This document shows positions 1 to 5,304 of a stretch of DNA of 9,362 bases, one piece after another. Both the position numbers and the translations under genes were made by a program. This DNA is from Gorillibacterium sp. (GTDB taxonomy: Bacteria > Bacillota > Bacilli > Paenibacillales > NBRC-103111): assembly GCA_023511325.1 (NCBI GenBank), contig JAIMBU010000058.1:1-9362 (forward strand), read 5' to 3'. Position 1 is the stretch's first letter. The number at the start of each line of letters is the position of its first letter. The notes below the pieces were generated by a model that was not told the DNA's origin, made no database searches, and was given only the letters and a program-made list of their open reading frames with translations.

Positions 1-242
1 ATTCCCAGCTTACCAGCAAGCTTAGCTACAGCTAGTGCCTCAAGTTCCGATTCCGCTTTGCGAAACCCGTGATTGACGTGGGCAACCATCAGCTTAAGTC
101 CCCAATCCTCAGACAGCATTTGGAGAATACTTAGCAGCGCCACCGAGTCAGGTCCGCCTGAAACCGCAACGACCACGCGGTCCCCCGGAATAAAAAGCTC
201 CTCTTCTCGTATCAGGTTTTCTACCGTGCGCAGCAAGTTCAT
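1..242 (-). CDS. tilS: tRNA(Ile)-lysidine synthetase TilS, N-terminal part (gene runs off the left edge)
   Basis: The first 80 codons of TilS. The enzyme uses ATP and lysine to convert C34 of tRNA-Ile(CAU) to lysidine, which changes the anticodon from AUG to AUA reading; it is a cytoplasmic, essential enzyme in the bacteria studied. The visible part carries the PP-loop ATP-binding motif SGGPDS at residues 28-33, after a hydrophobic strand (VVVAV), and the family motif VAHVNHGFR at 53-61. The start is ATG at 242, preceded by an AGGAAA-type ribosome site (plus strand 246-251) and lying 14 bp after the yabT stop. The rest of the catalytic domain and the C-terminal tRNA-binding domains are outside the window. 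The position directly after yabT matches the B. subtilis order yabT-tilS. Assignment is firm; completeness of the gene cannot be judged. Confidence 0.96.
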   Translation of the reverse strand, partial: MNLLRTVENLIREEELFIPGDRVVVAVSGGPDSVALLSILQMLSEDWGLKLMVAHVNHGFRKAESELEALAVAKLAGKLG

Positions 243-256
243 CAGTTTCCTACTTT

Positions 257-1180
257 CTATAAAAGATCACTTATATATAAATAAATAACCGAGCTAAATA
301 ATATCAAGGAAACAGCAATACCTGTCATAAACCACCCGGAAAGACCACCTTGTCCTTTGGTGATATGGGCTCTCGAACGATAGACCACATTCTTCCAATC
401 CTCATAGGCTTCTTTAGAAGAAGCATAGCGCCCCGTAAGCGCCTTTTGCAAGCAGGTTGCATAAGGTTGGCATGGTATGGACTCATCTACTGCCTTTAGT
501 AAGAGCTCCTTCCCTCGGTTCTGCGGCAGTACACCTTGGTTAAAGCAATCATTTCCCGCTCCAAGGAGCCGCAGACAAAGCACCGCAAAGGCAAAGAGAT
601 CGTAGCTATCGTCCGCTGTCCGACTACCAGCGTTCCAATAACCGCGATCGTAAATTTCAGTAAACTGCTTAATCGAACGCCCTTTCTGAGTGAGTCCGCC
701 AAAATCGACAAGATGGACGTTCCCATACCCAGATACCATGACATTCTCGGCCTTCAAATCACAAAAGATTAGACCGCTTCCATGTAGCCCGCATAGCTGA
801 TCAAGCAGCTTCAGTCCAATGACACTGAGCCACTCCGTTCCTTCTGCCGCCAGGTAATCTCCCAATTGTCGACCTTCGACATATTTCATCACGTAGAAAG
901 GTAATGTCCTGTTGTTAATCAAACAATCGTCCGTCTCGAACAGAAAGCCCAAGAATGGACCTGAATAACCAGATAGCAAACTCAGTGCATTCACTTCTGA
1001 CTGTAAATCTACTGTATCAAAACCCATTTTGAGCGCATAGCGCTGATTATTTCGTTGTACTAAAAAGACAACCCCATTAGCTCCTTCACCGAGCTTCCGC
1101 TCAACCCGGTAGCTGTTTCGGTTCCATTTACCCTTGATTTCACTTCCGTAAGAAAGCGTTGGTCTATAAGCCGTAGTCAC
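257..1180 (-). CDS. yabT: Sporulation-associated Ser/Thr protein kinase YabT, C-terminal membrane anchor
   Basis: A 307-residue Hanks-type protein kinase. Visible motifs are the glycine loop GEGANG (31-36), the ATP-binding Lys51 in ALK, a candidate helix-C Glu62, the catalytic loop FCDLKAEN (139-146, catalytic Asp141 and Asn146) and DFG (159-161). A single hydrophobic segment at about 283-303 is followed by only a few residues, so the kinase domain should be cytoplasmic and tail-anchored, with no outside sensor domain. The start is GTG at 1180, the only suitable start in this frame, preceded by AAGGA 11 bases upstream; it overlaps the yabS end by 17 bp, which suggests translational coupling. 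In B. subtilis, YabT is a forespore kinase stimulated by DNA that phosphorylates RecA, among other proteins; that role is carried over by position and architecture. The usual HRD is FCD here, so the Arg before the catalytic Asp is missing (a non-RD kinase). Slightly shorter than B. subtilis YabT. Confidence 0.92.
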   Translation of the reverse strand: MTTAYRPTLSYGSEIKGKWNRNSYRVERKLGEGANGVVFLVQRNNQRYALKMGFDTVDLQSEVNALSLLSGYSGPFLGFLFETDDCLINNRTLPFYVMKYVEGRQLGDYLAAEGTEWLSVIGLKLLDQLCGLHGSGLIFCDLKAENVMVSGYGNVHLVDFGGLTQKGRSIKQFTEIYDRGYWNAGSRTADDSYDLFAFAVLCLRLLGAGNDCFNQGVLPQNRGKELLLKAVDESIPCQPYATCLQKALTGRYASSKEAYEDWKNVVYRSRAHITKGQGGLSGWFMTGIAVSLILFSSVIYLYISDLL

Positions 1181-1931
1181 TCGATATCCCGTCCTTGCTA
1201 TCCCGCATCAGGGCGGATTGCTCAAGCGTTTGCCCGGCATAGGCATTGTCTGCTGCAGATGCCTCTTCGGAAAAATAACGAACCGTTCGGAGCAAAGCAG
1301 GTCCCGTCGGGGTCGTTCCCTTCATGTTAATGTTATAGAATAACTCGCTGACTTTTGCAAGGCGGTTTGACCATTTGAGATCAATTCGCACTTCATCGCC
1401 CTGAGCGCCAGGAAAATGTACAACGGCCATGCGACTGCTACCAACCCTAGCCTGCAGACTTTTCATCAAATCTTGAATAGCCTCCTTCACTGCCCCAAGC
1501 TTGGGTTTCATGCTGGCACTTGCATCCACAAGAAGCGCAATTTGCAAATCTGCCATCTCTTCCATCTCATCGATCACCCGCACAACCTGTGCCCGTTTCT
1601 CTGGTCTAAGCTCGGCAATATCTTTAAACTCATCACCCATAATGGAGCGCAGCTCTGCTCCAACAGCTTGACGAACGGTGTGAGCCACTGTTTTACGTGT
1701 CATCATCTGTACGGTCTCGGAAAGAGAGGAAGAACCGACAATACGGCTAAGCCCACCGCCTGCTTCAGCAATTTCATTAATCTCCTGCATGCCGAATTTA
1801 CCTAGCTCCCCCCGATCAATCACGCCAATAACATTAACTGTGATTCCATCCTCAAGAGCATGAGCTGCTGCAATAACCGGACTGACCCCTACGTTAGAAC
1901 AGCCATCCGTGATTAGAATAATTTGCTTCAT
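1164..1931 (-). CDS. yabS: YabS-like von Willebrand factor A domain protein
   Basis: A 255-residue soluble protein without signal peptide or membrane segment. It holds two vWA-like halves in unusual order. Residues 3-66 resemble the second half of a vWA fold: a strand ending in ITDG (7-10), a hydrophobic strand TVNVIGVID (31-39) and the IAEAGGG turn (54-60). Residues 129-215 resemble the first half: a strand with the metal-binding MIDAS motif DASAS (136-140) and the GTTPTGPAL segment (205-213) that supplies the MIDAS threonine. A charged, probably helical linker at about 70-128 joins them. The start is ATG at 1931 with a strong site AGGAGGGG six bases upstream. It sits between spoIIE and yabT as in B. 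subtilis, where YabS has no established biochemical role; metal-dependent partner binding is the reasonable guess. The last 35 residues are low in hydrophobics and probably disordered. It overlaps yabT by 17 bp. Confidence 0.9.
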   Translation of the reverse strand: MKQIILITDGCSNVGVSPVIAAAHALEDGITVNVIGVIDRGELGKFGMQEINEIAEAGGGLSRIVGSSSLSETVQMMTRKTVAHTVRQAVGAELRSIMGDEFKDIAELRPEKRAQVVRVIDEMEEMADLQIALLVDASASMKPKLGAVKEAIQDLMKSLQARVGSSRMAVVHFPGAQGDEVRIDLKWSNRLAKVSELFYNINMKGTTPTGPALLRTVRYFSEEASAADNAYAGQTLEQSALMRDSKDGISSDYGL

Positions 1932-1967
1932 GTTATCCCCTCCTGTAACTCTTCCTATCTATCTTTT

Positions 1968-1996
1968 ATTGTTTCCCTTTTGGAAGAGTTCTAAAC
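1968..1996 (-). promoter_or_regulatory. Candidate sigma-F promoter for yabS-yabT
   Basis: Read on the minus strand, GTTTA (1992-1996) is followed after 15 bases by GGAAACAAT (1968-1976). The second element fits the sigma-F -10 pattern GGNNANANT fully, and the first matches GYATA at four of five positions. The transcript would begin near 1961, about 30 bases before the yabS ATG, leaving room for the strong ribosome site. The location after the spoIIE terminator is right for a separate promoter, and yabT of B. subtilis is known as a forespore gene. The pattern is short and degenerate, so this is a suggestion. I see no sigma-A hexamers in the 190 bases upstream of yabS. Confidence 0.4.
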
Positions 1997-2121
1997 CAGT
2001 CATCGAGGATTTCACATCATATCGTACAAGGATAAACGCCTGTGAGTTTCCTTTGACGCCGTACGTTTACGATGTGGAAACAGAGGTTGTTCTCTATAAA
2101 AAGCTTGTAAATTCTGATGTA

Positions 2122-2165
2122 GTAACAAAACAAAGCCTTTCGTCATTAATAGGCGATAGGCTTTG
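2122..2165 (-). terminator. Rho-independent terminator after spoIIE
   Basis: Inverted repeat with outer arms CAAAGCCT (2131-2138) and AGGCTTTG (2158-2165), one T-T mismatch, then five more pairs (2140-2144 with 2152-2156, including one G-T) closing a 7-base loop. On the minus strand the stem is followed by TTTTGTTAC. It lies about 64 bases after the spoIIE stop, so it ends the spoIIE transcript and makes yabS-yabT depend on another promoter or on read-through. There is no T-tract on the plus side. Confidence 0.8.
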
Positions 2166-2228
2166 CTCGATTATAAGGTGACCCGTGCGTGAAAGACCTA
2201 AAGTAAAAATGAAGTGTACTCATCATAA

Positions 2229-4721
2229 TTAACTGACAATCTTCGGTCGTTCAATCCGATGGATGCCTGGCCAACGAAAGGTAGACCACTCGGGCTGATA
2301 ACGGGTAACACAGGAAACGATGACGGTCATATCATCGTCAATCTGACCCTGCTGATAGCGCACTACTCGTTCCAAGAGACAATCTGCAAATTCCTGAGGA
2401 TCTTCTGTACTGATTTCGAGAATCAATCGTTTCAGCCATAGTTCCTTATTCACTGCATGACCTGGCGCATCATATATTCCATCCGTCATCATGATAAGTA
2501 TATCGCCTGGTTGCAATTGCAGGGCAACTAAGTCCACGTCAATCTCACTTAGTATTCCTACCGGAAGATTACTTGCTGAGATCGGAATAACCTCACTACC
2601 CCGTTTAATAAAGCTTGGTATGGAACCAATCTTCATAAATGTTGTATGGGCACTATAGAGGTCAATGATGGCCAAATCCACAGTCGCATAGATTTCATCT
2701 AGGGAACGCAGCAGCAAGACAGAATTGACAGATTTTATGGCAAGCTTCTCATTCATGCCTGATTGCAGAAGCTTTTGCAGGATATCAAGGGCTGTGCTGC
2801 TTTCTTGACGTGCCCGTTCTCCGTTCCCCATGCCATCGCTAAGGGCAACCGCGAATTTGCCATTGCCGAGTTCAAGTGAAGTATAGCTATCTCCAGAGAG
2901 TAAGCCTCCCCCCTTAGCCGCCGTGGCAACTCCCGTCTCCACCTCATATTCCTTCGCCGAGCCAAAGGTTACCAGGCCACTACCATCCTCGCGCTCAGTA
3001 ACCTGCTCCTTTTTTACGGTGATCGTCTCCCCAAGGATATCAGACAGTAACGGCGCAATGATCTTTCGACACTCATCAAAGCCGCGGGTGTAGCGGTGAA
3101 CGATCTCAATCTCTACATTCCCCTCCTCCAGATTGATCACATCAATGCTGTAAACAGCTAGCCCAAGCTCATTAAGCGCACTACGAATCTGCTCCTCCTG
3201 CATGTAAAGTTGTTGCCCTTCTCGCTTAATCTCATTCGCCAAATCCTCCATTACCTGAGATACGCCGACAAGCTGATCAGCAACCAATTGTCGACTCTCC
3301 ATGATCTGCTGCTTCCAGTGAAGGTCGTTGCGATAAAGCCCATATTGCTCTTTCATTAAATTAAGCACTTGCTCTGTTTTCTTGCAAGCATGTCGCCATT
3401 CTGGACGCAAATCCCGCTTGTCCAGCTTACTATTGTGTTCGATAGCAGTCATCATCTCTGTTAACGTTCGCTGGGTTTCCAAGAACTGCTCGTTCCAGCA
3501 GGTCTTGCTACGAAAGCAAGAGGTACACGCTTTCTGTGCGATGCTCTGCATAAAATGCTCTTTATCTGCTGACCTCTGCTCTTTGCTGTCCTCCACTGCC
3601 AATTGTGTAAAGCTTCGGGACAACTGACGAAATACATCGGAGAACCGTTCTACGCGACTTGCGGTGATATCGCGAATTCTTTTTGCATACTCATATTGAG
3701 AATTTAAGTTCTCCTGTGTACCTGGAACATAATGGGACAAGGCGCGAACCAGCCCGCCGCCGGAAATGAGGAATAACACTGCGGCGGCAGCTGACTCCCA
3801 AACGGAAATGAGAATAGCCGATTGATCGCCTATATAGAAGGACAGTATGGAGGAACCCAGCAGCATACCAAGGACAACAGGCATTTTGCCACCATCCTTC
3901 ATAAGTCCAGCCAGCAGTCCAGAAAAAGCAAGTAAGCTGATCTGATAAACGGCATTTGCATCCGCAAGACTGAGGATCATACCTGCTACTACACCGACAG
4001 AAGCACCTAATGGGGCACCTCCCGCTAAAGCAAAAATCAAGACCAGGTAGCGGGAAAGCAAATGCTGAATGGAGACTCCTCCGATCTCCCAGCCGACTGT
4101 GCCCGTCATAACTGAAGCCAACAGGATAATTAAGCAAACAATCTCTTCATTCTTCAAGTGAATAGATTTCCGTGCAGGTGCGAAGATCGGGAGTGCCTGA
4201 ATAAAGATAAGCGAAAGCGTAGTAGCCAGCAGTCCATCGATGACGGACATGATAATCGGGAACCAACCCGTTCCAGCACTGACAAGGCCAATAAATAGTT
4301 GAACCAGAAAAGTTGATGCACCGACAAGGAAAGGGACATAGGAGAGCTCCGTCTGCTCAAATTTCTCCATCGCTTTCTGCAGCAATAGAAAGACAAACAT
4401 CTCGGACAGAACAGAAACAGGCTGTGAAAGGGGGGACATAAAGCTACCTATCGCTGCGGCGACGCCTACCCAAACAACTAAATCTTTGCGCATATAATAG
4501 ATTACGGCAAAATAAGCTAAAGCAAAGGGAGACAACTGATCAAGAATCGATGCCCTTCCGAGCAGAAAAGCCATAACGGTCAGAAGCATGCCCCATTTTC
4601 TAAGAGACAGGACTTGAAGCCACTTGTTTCCCTTGGCGTGACTCCCTCCGAATTGGCTTAAGGATTGGATAGAGCGGTTTAGCTCAACTCCGCACCGGTG
4701 AAATAAATTTGTTTTTTCCAT
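2229..4721 (-). CDS. spoIIE: Stage II sporulation protein E, PP2C-type phosphatase
   Basis: An 830-residue membrane phosphatase. SpoIIE goes to the asymmetric septum through FtsZ and dephosphorylates the anti-anti-sigma factor SpoIIAA-P, which frees sigma-F in the forespore. The N-terminal third (about 40-325) is a run of roughly ten hydrophobic segments; a cytoplasmic linker follows with Cys399, 402, 408 and 446; the PP2C domain covers about 600-805. Metal-site motifs are visible as GDS (610-612), SDGMGNG (Asp629), TDGIYD (Asp747) and DDMT (Asp797), close to the positions of the known B. subtilis aspartates. The size is near the B. subtilis protein (about 827). I place the start at ATG 4721 (MEKTNLF): a TTG at 4739 in the same frame is only about 9 bases from the expected transcript start and has no ribosome site, whereas ATG 4721 is preceded by a G-rich GGGGTGGTG stretch and gives the usual MEK beginning. 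Own promoter and own terminator, so a single-gene transcript. Confidence 0.97.
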   Translation of the reverse strand: MEKTNLFHRCGVELNRSIQSLSQFGGSHAKGNKWLQVLSLRKWGMLLTVMAFLLGRASILDQLSPFALAYFAVIYYMRKDLVVWVGVAAAIGSFMSPLSQPVSVLSEMFVFLLLQKAMEKFEQTELSYVPFLVGASTFLVQLFIGLVSAGTGWFPIIMSVIDGLLATTLSLIFIQALPIFAPARKSIHLKNEEIVCLIILLASVMTGTVGWEIGGVSIQHLLSRYLVLIFALAGGAPLGASVGVVAGMILSLADANAVYQISLLAFSGLLAGLMKDGGKMPVVLGMLLGSSILSFYIGDQSAILISVWESAAAAVLFLISGGGLVRALSHYVPGTQENLNSQYEYAKRIRDITASRVERFSDVFRQLSRSFTQLAVEDSKEQRSADKEHFMQSIAQKACTSCFRSKTCWNEQFLETQRTLTEMMTAIEHNSKLDKRDLRPEWRHACKKTEQVLNLMKEQYGLYRNDLHWKQQIMESRQLVADQLVGVSQVMEDLANEIKREGQQLYMQEEQIRSALNELGLAVYSIDVINLEEGNVEIEIVHRYTRGFDECRKIIAPLLSDILGETITVKKEQVTEREDGSGLVTFGSAKEYEVETGVATAAKGGGLLSGDSYTSLELGNGKFAVALSDGMGNGERARQESSTALDILQKLLQSGMNEKLAIKSVNSVLLLRSLDEIYATVDLAIIDLYSAHTTFMKIGSIPSFIKRGSEVIPISASNLPVGILSEIDVDLVALQLQPGDILIMMTDGIYDAPGHAVNKELWLKRLILEISTEDPQEFADCLLERVVRYQQGQIDDDMTVIVSCVTRYQPEWSTFRWPGIHRIERPKIVS

Positions 4722-4754
4722 GCCCTCACACCACCCCAACGGTTAGTGTTCCCT

Positions 4755-4787
4755 ATTATAAGCCGACTCTATCAGGAAGTTTGTCAA
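4755..4787 (-). promoter_or_regulatory. spoIIE promoter: sigma-A hexamers with 21-bp spacer
   Basis: On the minus strand a perfect TTGACA (4782-4787) and a perfect TATAAT (4755-4760) are separated by 21 bases (4761-4781). Transcription would start near 4748, giving a leader of about 27 bases before ATG 4721. No other -35-like hexamer stands at the ordinary 17-base distance. Promoters of this shape are known for B. subtilis spoIIE and spoIIG, where sigma-A polymerase needs phosphorylated Spo0A because the hexamers are too far apart. Confidence 0.88.
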
Positions 4788-4844
4788 ATGGCGTTGGTAG
4801 AGTAAGAGAAATTTCCGACAAGCTGCGCTGTCGTCTATGTCGAT
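4782..4844. promoter_or_regulatory. Cluster of Spo0A-box-like sites upstream of spoIIE
   Basis: Compared with the Spo0A box TGTCGAA, the segment holds TGTCAAA at 4782-4788 (6/7, overlapping the -35), TGTCGGA on the minus strand at 4814-4820 (6/7), TGTCGTC at 4829-4835 (5/7) and TGTCGAT at 4838-4844 (6/7). Their centres lie about 37, 69, 84 and 93 bases upstream of the expected transcript start. No copy is perfect, but clustering next to a wide-spaced promoter is what Spo0A-activated genes show. The site at the -35 is the one most comparable with the known mechanism. Confidence 0.6.
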
Positions 4845-5070
4845 GCCCAAAACCCAGCCCTAGACAAGCTTCTTTGGTTTTTCCTAAGCTTTAGGGGAGC
4901 CTATATGCGAAATAATTCAGAGCAGTTTAGCCAAATCTGGCGGCTCATGGTGTCGAGATACGCCCCAAACCGCGTAGGGATACCCGCTTTTGTGGCGTCT
5001 TTTGACGCTATCCGTTTTACCGATGAACAATCCGTGCTAATAAGGGAACCCCTTCCGTTCCTAATCTCTA
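4845..5070. other. Gene-free stretch with small inverted repeats between tRNA terminator and spoIIE control region
   Basis: I see no credible gene here. There is GCGTC-TTTT-GACGC at 4995-5008, an imperfect pair CCCTA/AAGCTT with AAGCTT/TAGGG at 4858-4896 (3-base bulge), and GGAACC-like words facing GTTCC-like words at 5045-5061. None is followed by a T-tract on either strand, so none is called a terminator. The recurring words GGAAC, CGGA and TTATT on the minus strand suggest degenerate repeats. A plus-strand open frame at 4905-5108 has no ribosome site, shows no protein pattern and runs into the tRNA terminator hairpin. Confidence 0.5.
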
Positions 5071-5119
5071 TAAAAAATAGCTGTTCCCTAGCGGAATGTC
5101 CGCTTTAAGGAACAGCTAT
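5071..5119 (-). terminator. Rho-independent terminator of the tRNA-Met gene
   Basis: A long hairpin with outer arms ATAGCTGTTCC (5077-5087) and GGAACAGCTAT (5109-5119), eleven perfect pairs, and an inner stem AGCGGA (5090-5095) with TCCGCT (5099-5104) around a 3-base loop. On the minus strand the stem runs straight into a T-rich tail (TTTTTTA). It begins 20 bases after the tRNA 3' end, so it ends that transcript. Confidence 0.88.
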
Positions 5120-5138
5120 GATAATGTTGAAGAGATAG

Positions 5139-5212
5139 TAGCGGCGAAGGGGATCGAACCCCCGACCTCACGGGTATGAACCGTACGCTCTAGCCAGCTG
5201 AGCTACACCGCC
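5139..5212 (-). tRNA. tRNA-Met (CAT), elongator type
   Basis: A 74-base cloverleaf. Acceptor 5' strand GGCGGTG pairs with CGCCGCT (G1-T72 wobble, T6-G67 wobble), D-arm GCTC/GAGC, anticodon stem TACGG/CCGTG with loop TTCATAC and anticodon CAT, T-arm GGGGG/CCCTT with loop TTCGATC, discriminator A73. CCA is not encoded. It lacks the three G-C pairs of the initiator anticodon stem and the unpaired C1-A72, so it is not the initiator. It closely resembles what I recall of the B. subtilis elongator Met tRNA, and a tRNA-Met also precedes spoIIE in B. subtilis. A tRNA-Ile(CAT), the substrate of TilS, is the alternative, but the acceptor stem argues against it. Confidence 0.95.
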
Positions 5213-5224
5213 TTGGTAAGGATG

Positions 5225-5254
5225 ATTATATACTGCGTCGAGCGAGTCAGTCAA
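5225..5254 (-). promoter_or_regulatory. Sigma-A promoter of tRNA-Met
   Basis: Minus-strand TTGACT (5249-5254, 5/6) and TATAAT (5225-5230, 6/6) with an 18-base spacer. The start would be near 5218, about six bases before the tRNA 5' end at 5212. This gives the tRNA a strong independent transcription unit between the AraC gene and its terminator. Confidence 0.82.
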
Positions 5255-5304
5255 GAAAGCGAGCAGCACCTATGCTTCTTGTAGACCTCGCTACCATGAA
5301 CCCC

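Noticed and set aside
1909..2181. Plus-strand open frame between yabS and spoIIE
   Set aside because: It overlaps the yabS start and the spoIIE terminator and shows no protein pattern or ribosome site.
4722..4739. TTG start at 4739 adding six residues to SpoIIE
   Set aside because: It lies about 9 bases from the expected transcript start with no ribosome site; ATG 4721 gives the usual MEK beginning.
4858..4896. Hairpin with AAGCTT arms as a terminator
   Set aside because: AAGCTT is self-complementary, the stem has a 3-base bulge and no T-tract follows on either strand.
4905..5108. Small plus-strand protein gene of 67 codons
   Set aside because: No ribosome site, no recognisable pattern, and its end lies inside the tRNA terminator hairpin.
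5139..5212. tRNA-Ile(CAT), the substrate of the neighbouring TilS
   Set aside because: Acceptor stem GGCGGTG and anticodon stem match the elongator Met type; a tRNA class model could confirm it.
5258..5292. Terminator for the AraC gene (AGCGAG/CTCGCT pair)
   Set aside because: Only six outer pairs with a 23-base interior holding one weak 4-pair stem, and the tail TTCTTG is not a real T-tract.
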